A DNA stretch of 59,610 bases from Caballeronia telluris (GCF_001544495.1 NZ_FCNZ02000028.1:1-59610), one strand, 5' to 3'; positions 8,591-17,744 are shown, counted from the first letter of the stretch. The notes: a model not told the origin generated them from the letters alone. A program made the numbers and translations.

Positions 8591-9427
8591 ATGCACCCAT
8601 CCCCGCACGAAACCACGAGCATTCGAATGAGCCAACCCAACGCAATCACCCGCACCGAAACCGCCGCGCTGCATATCGACGGCATCTCGCAAACCTATCA
8701 GTCGAAGAGCGGACCGGTGCATGCGCTCGACGACGTGTCGTTCAGCATCGACAACGGCAAGTTCATCGGCCTCGTCGGGCCGAGCGGTTGCGGCAAGTCT
8801 TCGCTCCTCATGATGATGGCGGGCCTGCTCGCACCGAGCGCGGGCTGTATCCGCGTGGGCGAGCGACGCATCACGCAGCCGGAGCCGGAAGAGATCGGCG
8901 TCGTGTTTCAGGAGTCGAGCCTGCTGCCCTGGAAGACCGCGCTCGAGAACGTCGAGTTTCCGCTGGAGCTGCGCGGTATCGACGTCGCGACGCGTCGTCA
9001 ACTTGCGCGCGAGATGCTGACGCGCGTCGGCCTCGGAGAGTTTCTCGATCGCCGTCCGCACGAATTGTCGGGTGGCATGAAGCAGCGCGTGGCGATCGCG
9101 CGCGGCTTCTGCCAGAACCCGCGTGTCCTGCTGATGGACGAGCCGTTCGCCGCGCTTGACGAACAGACGCGCCTCTCGCTCGGCGACGAACTGCTGTCGA
9201 TCTGGGAGCAGCATCGCAAGACGGTGGTGTTCGTCACGCACAGCCTCACCGAGGCCGTCTATCTTTGCGACGAGGTCGTAGTGATGGCGGCGCGTCCGGG
9301 CCGCGTGATCAAGCGCATCACGATCGACTTGCCCCGTCCGCGCACCTACAAAATGATGGCTACCGCTCGTTTCGGCGAACTGCGCGACGAGATCTGGGAA
9401 CTCATCCGCACGATGGAGCACGCATGA
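8591..9427 (+). CDS. ABC transporter ATP-binding protein (NitT/TauT type)
   Basis: A 278-residue ABC ATPase. Visible motifs are Walker A GPSGCGKSS, the Q-loop VVFQESSLLPW, the signature LSGGMKQR, Walker B VLLMDEPFAALDEQ and the switch His in FVTHSLTEA. It energises import through the flanking permeases. The start at 8591 adds 12 residues before a second Met at 8627; neither has a strong Shine-Dalgarno, so the N-terminus is uncertain. It ends in an ATGA overlap with the next permease. Confidence 0.92.
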   Translation: MHPSPHETTSIRMSQPNAITRTETAALHIDGISQTYQSKSGPVHALDDVSFSIDNGKFIGLVGPSGCGKSSLLMMMAGLLAPSAGCIRVGERRITQPEPEEIGVVFQESSLLPWKTALENVEFPLELRGIDVATRRQLAREMLTRVGLGEFLDRRPHELSGGMKQRVAIARGFCQNPRVLLMDEPFAALDEQTRLSLGDELLSIWEQHRKTVVFVTHSLTEAVYLCDEVVVMAARPGRVIKRITIDLPRPRTYKMMATARFGELRDEIWELIRTMEHA

Positions 9428-10257
9428 TCTCGCAGCTTTTGCCTCGCGCCAAGCAAGCGCCGGCCGAAGCCGGGCACGCCGGCTTGCCGCGCCGTCCGGC
9501 TTTGACGCCATCGGCGGTACGCATGCTCTGTATCGCGCTGTTGCTCGTATTCTGGGAACTCGCGCCGCGGCTCGGCTGGGTGCCGGAAGTGATGCTCGCG
9601 CCGCTCTCGTCGACGCTCGCAGCGGGCTTCGCCAACGGTTCGATGTTCGCGATCAATCTTGCCTCGACCGTGGGCGAGATGGCCGTGGCGCTCGCGCTGG
9701 TGTTCACGCTCGGCGGCGCGTGCGGGCTGCTGCTCGGCAGTGTCGCGGCGCTGCGCGACACGCTGCTGCCGCTCGCGTCCTCGCTGTATGCGGTACCGCT
9801 CGTGATTCTTTATCCGCTGCTGACAGCGTGGATCGGCATCGGTGTCGAGTCGAAGATCGTGTTCGGCGCGATCTACGGCTTCTTCCCGATGCTGCTCACG
9901 ACGGCCGCCGGCGTGCGAACCGTCGACCGTCAGCTGCTTGTCGCGGCGCGCAGCATGGGCGCGCTGCGCATGCAGCTCGTGCGTCATGTGCTGGTGCCTG
10001 CCGCGGTGCCGTCCGTGTTGTCCGGCATGCGGCTTGGCAGCGCCATGACCGCGATCGGCGTGGTCGTGGCGGAGATGATGGCCGCGACCTCGGGCATCGG
10101 CTTCGTCATTACGCAGAACCGGACGCTCTTCAACACCTCGAACGTCTACTTCGGCGTGCTGCTGGTACTTGTGCTTGCCGTGGCGCTCGATCAGCTCGTC
10201 AATTTCCTTCAACGGATCGCCGCCCGGCGCTATCCCCAACCTGAAAACAAATCATGA
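9424..10257 (+). CDS. second ABC transporter permease (NitT/TauT type)
   Basis: A 277-residue membrane permease with a cytosolic N-terminal stretch of about 35 residues before the first membrane helix (MLCIALLLVFWELAP). The EAA-type coupling loop is ARSMGALRMQLVRHVLVPAA. It overlaps the ATPase gene by 4 bp and the lyase gene by 4 bp, so transport and catabolism are translated as one unit. It is not closely similar to the first permease, which fits a heterodimer. Confidence 0.9.
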   Translation: MISQLLPRAKQAPAEAGHAGLPRRPALTPSAVRMLCIALLLVFWELAPRLGWVPEVMLAPLSSTLAAGFANGSMFAINLASTVGEMAVALALVFTLGGACGLLLGSVAALRDTLLPLASSLYAVPLVILYPLLTAWIGIGVESKIVFGAIYGFFPMLLTTAAGVRTVDRQLLVAARSMGALRMQLVRHVLVPAAVPSVLSGMRLGSAMTAIGVVVAEMMAATSGIGFVITQNRTLFNTSNVYFGVLLVLVLAVALDQLVNFLQRIAARRYPQPENKS

Positions 10258-11153
10258 AACCTGCCTCGCATGCCCGCGTGTTGCGTGAACGTCTCGAACG
10301 ACGGGACATCATCGTCGTGCCCGGCGGTGGCTCGCCGCTCGAAGTCAAACTCATCGCGCGCGAAGGGTTCGAAGCCGCGTATCTCAGCGGCTATGCGACC
10401 GCCGCGTCGCGCTACGCGGTGCCGGATATCGGCCTCGTCGCGTACGGGGAAATCGAGAACGCCGTGCTCGCGACCACGCGCGTCGCGGACGTTCCGCTCA
10501 TCGTCGATTGCGATACCGGCTACGGCGACGTCACCAACATGGCCCGCACCGTGCAAGGCATGGAGCGTCTCGGCGTGGCCGCGATCCAGATCGAGGATCA
10601 GGCGTGGCCGAAGCGCTGCGGTCACATGGACGCGAAGATCGTCGAGCCGCGTGAAGTCGCGTTGCGCAAGTTGCGCGCGGCACTCGATGCGCGTCTCGAT
10701 CCTGATACGGTGATCATCGCGCGCACCGATGCGCGCGGACCGCACGGTCTCGACGAAGCGCTGGAGCGCTGCCTGATGTTCCGTCAAGCAGGCGCGGACG
10801 TCGTGTTCGTCGACGGTCCGCAGTCGCTGGAGGAGCTGCAGATCATCGGGCGCGAACTGGCGGGCGGACCGCTCGTCGCGAACATGTCGGAATCGGGACT
10901 GACACCGTTGCTGTCGGCGGCGGAATTGCAGGAACTGGGCTTCGCGATCGCGTTGTTCCCGAGCAGCACCGTGCGTTTGTGCGTGCGCGTCATCGAGGGC
11001 TTCCTCACCGACCTCAAGACGACCGGCGACTCCCGCGCGTGGGTCGATCGCATGGCGAGTCTGGCGCAGACCAATAGCGCGCTCGGCATCGATTCGATGC
11101 GCGCGTTCGAAGCCGGTATTCTCGCGGACGTTCAACGACGTCTCGGCCAATGA
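10254..11153 (+). CDS. isocitrate lyase/PEP mutase-family C-C lyase
   Basis: A 299-residue (beta/alpha)8 enzyme of the ICL/PEP-mutase superfamily. It has the loop motif PKRCGH (residues 119-124, the isocitrate-lyase-type K-K/R-C-G-H with catalytic Cys122) and metal-binding Asp85/Asp87 in VDCDTGYG. It also has IQIED at 111-115 and IARTDA near 155. Cys in the loop indicates cleavage of a 2-hydroxy-diacid (methylisocitrate, oxaloacetate or dimethylmalate lyase types) rather than phosphonate mutase chemistry. Translational coupling to the importer and a divergent LeuCD-like hydratase suggest the route: unsaturated diacid hydrated to a substituted malate, then cleaved to pyruvate or glyoxylate plus an acid. 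The exact substrate cannot be read from the sequence. Confidence 0.85.
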   Translation: MKPASHARVLRERLERRDIIVVPGGGSPLEVKLIAREGFEAAYLSGYATAASRYAVPDIGLVAYGEIENAVLATTRVADVPLIVDCDTGYGDVTNMARTVQGMERLGVAAIQIEDQAWPKRCGHMDAKIVEPREVALRKLRAALDARLDPDTVIIARTDARGPHGLDEALERCLMFRQAGADVVFVDGPQSLEELQIIGRELAGGPLVANMSESGLTPLLSAAELQELGFAIALFPSSTVRLCVRVIEGFLTDLKTTGDSRAWVDRMASLAQTNSALGIDSMRAFEAGILADVQRRLGQ

Positions 11154-11173
11154 TCCCATCTGGAGACTCAGGC

Positions 11174-12175
11174 ATGACCTCGAATTACTATCCCTATCCG
11201 CCGGGCGGTCCGACCGTCACCGACCGCATTCTCAAGGGCGCGATCGACCTGCATCATCACGGCTACCCGGAAATCAGCTTCGAAGCGAAGACGCGTCTCG
11301 ACGACGTCGACGAGATGTCGATCGCGCGTAACGCGGGCATGCTTGGCATCGTGCTGAAGTCGCACATGTTTCCGACGGTCGGCCGCGCGTATCACCTGCG
11401 CAACCTCGTGCCGGGCATCGAAATCTTCCCGAGCATCACGCTGAACTACGCAGTCGGCGGGTTGAATCCGCTCGCCATCGAAAGTGCTGCGAAGCAGGGC
11501 GCGAAAGTCGTTTTCATGCCGACGTGGAGCGCCGAGCACGACATCCAGCGCGGCGGCATGAGCCGGCACTTGCGGCACTTCATCGACCGCGCGGAAAGCA
11601 CGCTGCGGCCGGGCAAGGGCATTCGACTCACTGGCAGCAACGGCAAGCTGCTTCAGGAAACGCGCGAATGCCTCGACTGCGCGCGCCAGTACGGCATGAC
11701 GATCTGCACGGGCCACGTCTCGCCGCGCGAATCGCTCGCGCTCGCGCTGGAGGCGAAGGACTACGGCATCAACGAAGTCATCTTCTCGCATCCGGACAGC
11801 AATTCGGTCGGGGCGAATCGCGAGGAAATCCGCGACATGTGCGCGCTGGGCGCGGTGTGCGAGTTCTGCGCGCTAGGTTGCCTGCCGCCGCTCATGCGCA
11901 TGAAGCCGAAGGATTTTGCGGATATCGTCGGCGATATCGGCGAGGACAAGGTGATCCTCACGACCGATTACTTCTTCGAATGGTCGCCGCCGGGTCCGGA
12001 GACGATGCGTATGCTGATCGGCACCTTCCTTGCGCTCGGCATGTCCGAGACCGCCGTGCGTAAGATGGTGCGGGAAAACCCGGCGCGCATGCTGGGCATG
12101 GACGCCGACCGGCTCACGAGCCTCGATGCTCAACAGGACGCGCATCGCGCACAAGCCACGCAGCCCTCGAACTGA
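11174..12175 (+). CDS. DUF6282-like metal-dependent hydrolase
   Basis: A 333-residue predicted TIM-barrel amidohydrolase-type protein resembling DUF6282 proteins. Candidate metal ligands are spread as in that superfamily: DLHHHGYPE near residue 30, KSHMFP near 65, TGHVSPRE near 180, FSHPDS near 205 and TTDYF near 265. A TGGAGA Shine-Dalgarno precedes the chosen ATG by about 8 bp. No precise reaction is known to me for the family; ring opening of a lactone, imide or amide is plausible. It lies 20 bp after the lyase gene in the same operon. Confidence 0.7.
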   Translation: MTSNYYPYPPGGPTVTDRILKGAIDLHHHGYPEISFEAKTRLDDVDEMSIARNAGMLGIVLKSHMFPTVGRAYHLRNLVPGIEIFPSITLNYAVGGLNPLAIESAAKQGAKVVFMPTWSAEHDIQRGGMSRHLRHFIDRAESTLRPGKGIRLTGSNGKLLQETRECLDCARQYGMTICTGHVSPRESLALALEAKDYGINEVIFSHPDSNSVGANREEIRDMCALGAVCEFCALGCLPPLMRMKPKDFADIVGDIGEDKVILTTDYFFEWSPPGPETMRMLIGTFLALGMSETAVRKMVRENPARMLGMDADRLTSLDAQQDAHRAQATQPSN

Positions 12176-12226
12176 TTCTTTTAATAATCATTCGGAAAGC
12201 GAAACATAAGAACGGAGATGACTTTC

Positions 12227-13318
12227 ATGATTCAGAAAGTTGCAAGCCGCGCGGGCTGGAAGAGCGCGGACCTCGCTCAGACGGAGAGCTGGTTTCATCG
12301 GCTGTCGAATGAAGCGATTGCGGACTTCGAGACGGCGATGCGCACGGCGATCGCGTCGGAAAAAGAGATGTTCGACCTGGACGTGCGCGACTTTCCGCTC
12401 GGCGAAGCGGGCAATGCCGCGCTTCGGTGTGTGCACGACGCTACGCAGGAGGGTCTCGGCGTGATGGTGCTGCGCGGCTTCCCGGTGCAGAAACATGCTC
12501 CCGCGCATCTGCGGCTTCTTTTCTGGGGGCTCGGACTTCACATGGGCGTGCCGCGGCCGCAAGGCAAGCAAAGTCAGTTCATGTCGGACGTGACGGATGC
12601 GGGCGGCGTCTATCGGAGCGCGAAGGGACGCGGCTACAACACGCGATCGAAGCTCGATTTTCATGCTGACAACGCGGACATCGTCGGCCTGATGTGCGTG
12701 AATGCCGCGATGAGCGGCGGCGAAAGCCTGATCGCGAGTTCGGTGCATGCGCACAACGTGATGCTTGAAGAGCGGCCCGATCTCGTCGCCTCGATGTACG
12801 AACCGTTCGTTTTCAGCCGTCAGGGGGAGGAAGCGCCGGAAGAGGAACCCTGGTACGAATCGCCGATCTTTTCGGTCACCGATGGTCAGTTCGCGTGCCG
12901 TCACGTGCGCAATCACATCAACGGCGCGCAGGCGGCCTTTCCGGATGTCGCACGCCTGAGCGCGCAGCAGACCGAAGCGCTCGATCTCTTCGATGCGATT
13001 CTCGCCCGCGACGACGTGCGATTCGCGATGCATCTGGAAGCCGGCGACCTGCAGTTCCTCAACAACCACACGCAACTGCACTCGCGCACCGAATACGAGG
13101 ACTGGCCCGAGCCGGAGCGGCGCCGGCTGTTGTATCGCATCTGGCTCGCGATTCCCGATGCGCAGCCGCTCGCGCCCGGACTTCGGCCGACCTACAAGGA
13201 CGTATCGACGCGTGCCGTGCGTGGCGGTTTTCGCGGCGTTGGCATCACCGAGGCGACGCGCGCGTTCGAGACGCGCATGGCCGCGCATCACGGGATGGCG
13301 ATGCGCATCTACGGATAG
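12227..13318 (+). CDS. TauD/TfdA-like Fe(II)/2-oxoglutarate dioxygenase
   Basis: A 363-residue member of the TauD/TfdA fold. The iron triad is visible as His146-x-Asp148 (KLDFHADNAD) and the distal His285 in NNHTQLHSR. Arg304 (RRRLLYRIWL) is the likely 2-oxoglutarate carboxylate ligand. These enzymes hydroxylate or cleave small acids next to sulfonate, ether, amine or ester groups. The Met at 12227 has CGGAG about 9 bp upstream; the Met 9 bp earlier abuts that site. It is the last gene of the importer-lyase operon and ends before a strong hairpin shared with the convergent gntR. Substrate unknown. Confidence 0.8.
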   Translation: MIQKVASRAGWKSADLAQTESWFHRLSNEAIADFETAMRTAIASEKEMFDLDVRDFPLGEAGNAALRCVHDATQEGLGVMVLRGFPVQKHAPAHLRLLFWGLGLHMGVPRPQGKQSQFMSDVTDAGGVYRSAKGRGYNTRSKLDFHADNADIVGLMCVNAAMSGGESLIASSVHAHNVMLEERPDLVASMYEPFVFSRQGEEAPEEEPWYESPIFSVTDGQFACRHVRNHINGAQAAFPDVARLSAQQTEALDLFDAILARDDVRFAMHLEAGDLQFLNNHTQLHSRTEYEDWPEPERRRLLYRIWLAIPDAQPLAPGLRPTYKDVSTRAVRGGFRGVGITEATRAFETRMAAHHGMAMRIYG

Positions 13319-13334
13319 TGTGCCGATGGAAAGT

Positions 13335-13361
13335 GGCTGGCCGCGCGTGTCGCGGCCAGCC
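13335..13361. terminator. bidirectional hairpin between convergent genes
   Basis: GGCTGGCCGCG and CGCGGCCAGCC form a perfect 11-bp stem with a 5-nt loop, between the stop of the TauD-like gene and the stop of the convergent gntR. There is no T-tract on either side, so this could be a hairpin that acts with Rho or as a stability element. Confidence 0.65.
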
Positions 13362-13373
13362 TGATCGACGGAA

Positions 13374-14078
13374 TCAGGGCTGCGCCATTCCGGCCATCGC
13401 GTCGGGTATCGTCTGCCTGAGCGAGCGGTAAGTGGTTTCGGTGATGATCCGTCGGAAGGTGCGCTCGGCGAAGTCCGCATCGCCAGACTTCAGCGCTTCG
13501 AAAAACTCGCGATGATGATGCACGACGCTGCCGCTGCGTGTCTCGTAATTCGCGTTGCTCTGCTGGTAGAGCCGCACGAGCGAACTGATCGAATGCCAGG
13601 TCGAATGCAGGAAAGTGTTCTCCGCGAGCCTGCAGACGAGTTCGTGGAATTCCCAGTCGACGTCGCGCAGCGAGCTCGCATTGTGTTCGGCTTCGGCCTG
13701 TTCGAGCGCCGCGAGCGATGCTTCGAGTTGCGCCACGACAGCCGGTTCGGTGCGACAGCGGCTCGCGACAAGCCGCGCGGCAAACCCTTCGAGCACCGCG
13801 CGCACGCCGGTCATGCGCAGGAAATCGTCTAGCGAGACTTCGGCGACATATGTGCCCTTGCCCCGCACCGTATAGACGAGTCGGTTGGCCTCCAGCGACT
13901 TCAGCGCTTCGCGCAGAGGGCCGCGGCTCACGCTCAGACGTTTTGCAAGCTGCGTTTCGACGATCCGCTCGCCGGGTTTCAGATCACCCGAGCGAATGGC
14001 GCCGACGATGCGCGCCTCGACCAGTTCAGGCAGTGAGTGTTGCTGGGGAAGATCCCATTTCTGATCGTGTGCGTTCAT
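13374..14078 (-). CDS. GntR-family (FCD) regulator of the CaiB/CitE operon
   Basis: A 234-residue FCD-type GntR regulator. The winged HTH includes ETQLAKRLSVSRGPLREALK and the wing VRGKGTYVAEV at about 45-85. The helical sensor domain follows, with metal-site candidates in DVDWEFHELVCRLA and HHHREFFEAL. It is the last gene of the leftward citE2-MFS-citE1-caiB operon, 90 bp after caiB, and so is likely a feedback regulator of that operon. It could also influence the rightward operon converging on it. Confidence 0.9.
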   Translation of the reverse strand: MNAHDQKWDLPQQHSLPELVEARIVGAIRSGDLKPGERIVETQLAKRLSVSRGPLREALKSLEANRLVYTVRGKGTYVAEVSLDDFLRMTGVRAVLEGFAARLVASRCRTEPAVVAQLEASLAALEQAEAEHNASSLRDVDWEFHELVCRLAENTFLHSTWHSISSLVRLYQQSNANYETRSGSVVHHHREFFEALKSGDADFAERTFRRIITETTYRSLRQTIPDAMAGMAQP

Positions 14079-14168
14079 CTTCTTGCAGGTTCGAGGATCG
14101 CATGAGCCGCGCGACGCCGGATTTGCTGCGTCACGTCCGGGGCGGCTGCGATCCGAAATGGTATCAGA

Positions 14169-15389
14169 TCATATTGCGCCTTCTTCCTTCAGCTTGTCCA
14201 TTTGCGCGTCGGTCAGCCTGAGCAGGTCGCGGTAGATCTCGCCGTTGTGCTCGCCGAGTTCCGGTCCGAGCCAGTCGATGCTGCCGGGCGTCTGCGAAAG
14301 CCGCGGCACGACATTCGGTACGGCCAGTTCGCCGACGCGATCGTCGCGCATGTACTTGATGTTTTCGCGCGCTTTGTATTGCGGATCCTCGAAGATCTCG
14401 TCGATGCCATACACCGGACCGCACGGAACCTGGAACACCTCGCAACGCGCCAGGACTTCGTCGCGCGTGAACTTCGCGGTCCATTCGCCGACAGTGCGAT
14501 CCACCTCAGCGCGGTCGCGATCACGCGCGGAAATATGACCCCACTTGCCATCGCCGGCGACTTCGGGTGTGCCCATCGCTTCGGCGAGGCGCGCGTAGAT
14601 CTTGTCGCTCGTGCAGGCGATGGCGATCCAGCGTCCGTCCTTGGTCGGATAGTGGCTGTGCGGCACCACGTTGACGGTGCCGGGCCCCATGCGCTGACGC
14701 ACGAAACCGTTCAACTGATACGACGGCGCAAGCTCGTCCAGGATGCGGAAGATTGGCTCGTAGAGTCCGATATCGACGAACTGGCCTTCGCCCGTGCGCT
14801 CGCGCGCCTGAATCGCGAGCAGCGCGCCGAGCGCGCCGTAGAGTCCCGCCATGTAATCGGGAATGGTCGCGGAACCCGGCGTAACGGGCGGCCGGTCGGG
14901 ATAGCCCGCGAGAAACGACAGCCCGCCGAACGCATTGCCGATGCGCCCGAAGCCCGGCCGGTCGCGATACGGTCCGGTCTGCCCGAAGCCCGAGATGCGC
15001 ACCATGATGAGCCGCGGGTTTACCTCATGCAGCACATCCCAGCCGAGGTCCCATTTTTCCAGCGTCCCGGGCTGAAAATTTTCCACGAGGATGTCCGCGT
15101 CCTTCACCAGTTGCTTTAGCAACGCCGCGCCGCCCGGCTTGCGCAAGTCGAGCGTGATCGACTTTTTGTTGCGGCATTCGGACAGCCACGGCAGCGTGAC
15201 GCCCGCTTCGGTCATGGAACCGAAACGGCGTAGCGCGTCGCCGACATCGGGCAGTTCGGCCTTGATCACCTCCGCGCCGAATTCGCCGAGCTGGGTCGAG
15301 CAGAACGGTCCGGCCAGAAAGCTCGATACGTCGATCACGCGAATGCCGTCCAGCGGACGGATGGTCGTTCCTGCATTGGGTGCGGTCAT
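14169..15389 (-). CDS. CaiB/BaiF (class III) CoA-transferase
   Basis: A 406-residue class III CoA-transferase, which moves CoA between carboxylic acids through an aspartyl-CoA anhydride. The N-terminal motif GIRVIDVSSFLAGPFCSTQL, the LGEFGAEVIKAE segment and RNKKSITLDLRKPGG are family hallmarks. The likely catalytic Asp is in TIPDYMAGLYGALGA near residue 175. Next to two CitE-type lyases it probably activates a hydroxy-dicarboxylic acid such as citramalate or malate, using succinyl-CoA or acetyl-CoA as donor. It starts 28 bp after citE1. Confidence 0.9.
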   Translation of the reverse strand: MTAPNAGTTIRPLDGIRVIDVSSFLAGPFCSTQLGEFGAEVIKAELPDVGDALRRFGSMTEAGVTLPWLSECRNKKSITLDLRKPGGAALLKQLVKDADILVENFQPGTLEKWDLGWDVLHEVNPRLIMVRISGFGQTGPYRDRPGFGRIGNAFGGLSFLAGYPDRPPVTPGSATIPDYMAGLYGALGALLAIQARERTGEGQFVDIGLYEPIFRILDELAPSYQLNGFVRQRMGPGTVNVVPHSHYPTKDGRWIAIACTSDKIYARLAEAMGTPEVAGDGKWGHISARDRDRAEVDRTVGEWTAKFTRDEVLARCEVFQVPCGPVYGIDEIFEDPQYKARENIKYMRDDRVGELAVPNVVPRLSQTPGSIDWLGPELGEHNGEIYRDLLRLTDAQMDKLKEEGAI

Positions 15390-15417
15390 GCGAAAGGTCT
15401 CCTGCGTCGATATGAAG

Positions 15418-16311
15418 TCAATGAGCGGCGTTGCGCGCAGCGATCTGCTCGGCCTTGTCGATCACGCGTTGCGCGCGATAGGCCAAGGGGTAGTCGATGA
15501 AATCGCCGTCGAGACGGACTGATGCGTTGCCTTGCGCTTCCGCCTGCGCGAACGCATCGACCACGGCGTGGGCGCGGCGCACTTCGTCGGCGCCTGGCGA
15601 GAAGGCGCGGTTCGCGGGCTCGACCTGTGCCGGGTGAATACACAACTTGCCCTGGAAACCGAGGCCGCGCGCGCGTTGCGCCGAAGTGTCCATGCCGTCG
15701 GCGTCGTCGAGCCGGACCCATACCGTGTCGATGGGCGGTTCGAGTCCAGCGGCGCGGGAAGCCAACACCAGCGCGCTCCGGTAGGGCTGGAGTTCGATTT
15801 CGTCGCGAGTCCATTCGAGATTCATGTCGAGGCAGAAATCGCCTGCGCCGAAAGAAAAGCGCCGCACGCGGCGTGTCGCTCGCGCGGCATGGCGCGTGAG
15901 CGCGTCGATGGCCGCGAAGCCCGCGCCCGTTTCGACGATCGGCATGATTTCGAGCGCGCTGGGCGCCAGACCGCGCCCGCGTTCGAGTTGCCCGATGATC
16001 CAGTCGGCGGTGTAGAGCTGCTCCACCGATTCGAGCTTCGGCAACACGATGCCGTCGACGCCGCGCACGACGACTGCTTCCAGGTCGCCGAGCGCGAAGT
16101 CCGTATCGAGCGCGTTGATGCGCACGAAGCCGCGCGTTGCGCGCCGCCGTTGCAGCGCTTCGATCACGAGCGCGCGCGTCGCGATCTTCTCGCTCGCGGC
16201 GACGGCGTCTTCGAGATCGAGGATCGCCGCATCGGCGTCGGATGCGAGCGCCTTTTCGACGCGCCGCGCGTGATTACCGGGCGTGAACAGAAAGGTTCTG
16301 GACAGACTCAT
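15418..16311 (-). CDS. HpcH/HpaI/CitE-family CoA-ester lyase (copy 1)
   Basis: A 297-residue CitE-like (beta/alpha)8 lyase that cleaves 3-hydroxyacyl-CoA esters such as citryl-, malyl- or citramalyl-CoA. Key motifs are ILDLEDAVA (Mg-binding Glu/Asp), VLPKLESVEQL, IMPIVETGAGF, SFGAGDFCLDM and GKLCIHPAQVEP. I start at the Met of MSLSRTFLFTPGNH, which matches the family start; the frame stays open far upstream through the MFS gene, but only as a shadow. With the CoA-transferase downstream, the pair resembles itaconate or citramalate degradation, where the lyase yields acetyl-CoA and pyruvate. Confidence 0.88.
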   Translation of the reverse strand: MSLSRTFLFTPGNHARRVEKALASDADAAILDLEDAVAASEKIATRALVIEALQRRRATRGFVRINALDTDFALGDLEAVVVRGVDGIVLPKLESVEQLYTADWIIGQLERGRGLAPSALEIMPIVETGAGFAAIDALTRHAARATRRVRRFSFGAGDFCLDMNLEWTRDEIELQPYRSALVLASRAAGLEPPIDTVWVRLDDADGMDTSAQRARGLGFQGKLCIHPAQVEPANRAFSPGADEVRRAHAVVDAFAQAEAQGNASVRLDGDFIDYPLAYRAQRVIDKAEQIAARNAAH

Positions 16312-16325
16312 CGTGCGTGCTCCTT

Positions 16326-17744
16326 CTATCGGTCGGTTTCGTGTTCGAGTGATTCCAGGCTTTTGCCGCGCACGTTCGGGCCCAGCAGTGCGAGCAGGAT
16401 CGCCATCAGCACGTAGGCGACGCCCACCGAAGTGACGACATACAGCGGGTTTTTCAGCGTAAGCAGGGCGCTCGCGACCGCGAACGGCGTGATTGCCGAA
16501 GCGAGCCGTCCGATCAGCGCGGCGGTGCCGAGCCCCCGCAGGCGCACGCCCGTCGGCAGGATCTCGGGGATGTACGTCGCGAACCCGACCGACGAGATGA
16601 AAAAGATCGCCGTGACGAGCAGCAGCCCGACGCCCATCAGCGCAGCCGGGGCCGTCTGTTCCGCGTAAGCGATGCCCGCGCCGGCGGCGACCAGTGCCGC
16701 CACGACAAGCGCCCAGCGCCGCTCGAAACGATCCGCGAGAAAGATCCCGAGCAGTGGCCCGATGAAGCCGCCCATGAAACTGACGGCGGCGAACGTGAAG
16801 GTCGAGCCGAGCGTGAGGCCGCGCGACATGAAGAGCGTCGGCAGCCAGCTGATCAGCACGAACAGCCCGCTCAGATGGCAGATGTTGAACACGATGGCGA
16901 GCGCGAAACGGCCGCGCACGCCTCGCGAGAAGAGCGCGTCCCAGCCGAGATTGCGCACCGGGCTCAGCGTCGGCTCCGGCGCTGGCAAGTTTCCGCCATG
17001 ACGCGCCGCGATCCTCGCTTCGATCGCCGAGAGCACGTCGGCCGCTTCGCGGTCGCGCCCGACGGAGACGAGCCAGCGCGGCGATTCGGGCATCAGCCGC
17101 CGGTTCGCGAACACGAGCAGCGCGGGAATGACGGCGAGCAGAAACAGAATGCGCCAGCCGATGTCCTCGCCCGTATTCGGCATAACGACGCGCGCCGCGA
17201 GCGCACCGAACGGCAGGCCGCCGTTGAGCAACAGCGCGACGGCCGACTGGAAGCGTCCGCGAAACCGCCGCGGCGTGAACTCGTTGAGATACGTGTAGCC
17301 GGTGACGGTGACCACGCCGATCGCGAACAGATTGATGGTGCGGAACGTGAGCAGCGTGCCGTAGTTCGCGGCGAATCCGCACGCGAGGCTCGACAGGCTA
17401 TAGACCAGCACGCTCGCCTGAAAGAGCCGCCGCCTGCCGAGCCGGTCGCCAATCACGCCCGCTGCTATCGAACCGAATGCGGCGGCGATCAGTGGCAGCG
17501 AAATGAACGCGGCCGTCGTCGATGCGGTAAGCCAGCCGTGCTTGTGCAGCGCGGGCACGACGAAGCCGGTGACGGTCAGGTCGTAGCCGTCGAAGAACAT
17601 CGCGACACCGAGGATCGCGAAAAACGTCCAGTGGAACGAGGAGAGTGGCAGGCGCTCCATCCGTCCGGCGATGTTGAGCGCCGGCGCGTGCGTGTCGGCG
17701 AGCGCCTCTGCGTCGTCGATGCTGCCCAGTGTGGCCTGTCTCAT
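16326..17744 (-). CDS. MFS transporter (AAHS/sugar-porter-like)
   Basis: A 472-residue major facilitator with twelve predicted helices. The first helix carries FFAILGVAMFFDGYDLTVTG, close to the aromatic-acid/H+ symporter (NiaP-like) pattern. The loop between helices 2 and 3 reads GVIGDRLGRRRLF, the MFS signature. It shares an ATGA overlap with citE2 upstream and lies 14 bp before citE1. It is therefore the uptake route for the acid that the CoA-transferase and lyases use. Confidence 0.88.
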   Translation of the reverse strand: MRQATLGSIDDAEALADTHAPALNIAGRMERLPLSSFHWTFFAILGVAMFFDGYDLTVTGFVVPALHKHGWLTASTTAAFISLPLIAAAFGSIAAGVIGDRLGRRRLFQASVLVYSLSSLACGFAANYGTLLTFRTINLFAIGVVTVTGYTYLNEFTPRRFRGRFQSAVALLLNGGLPFGALAARVVMPNTGEDIGWRILFLLAVIPALLVFANRRLMPESPRWLVSVGRDREAADVLSAIEARIAARHGGNLPAPEPTLSPVRNLGWDALFSRGVRGRFALAIVFNICHLSGLFVLISWLPTLFMSRGLTLGSTFTFAAVSFMGGFIGPLLGIFLADRFERRWALVVAALVAAGAGIAYAEQTAPAALMGVGLLLVTAIFFISSVGFATYIPEILPTGVRLRGLGTAALIGRLASAITPFAVASALLTLKNPLYVVTSVGVAYVLMAILLALLGPNVRGKSLESLEHETDR

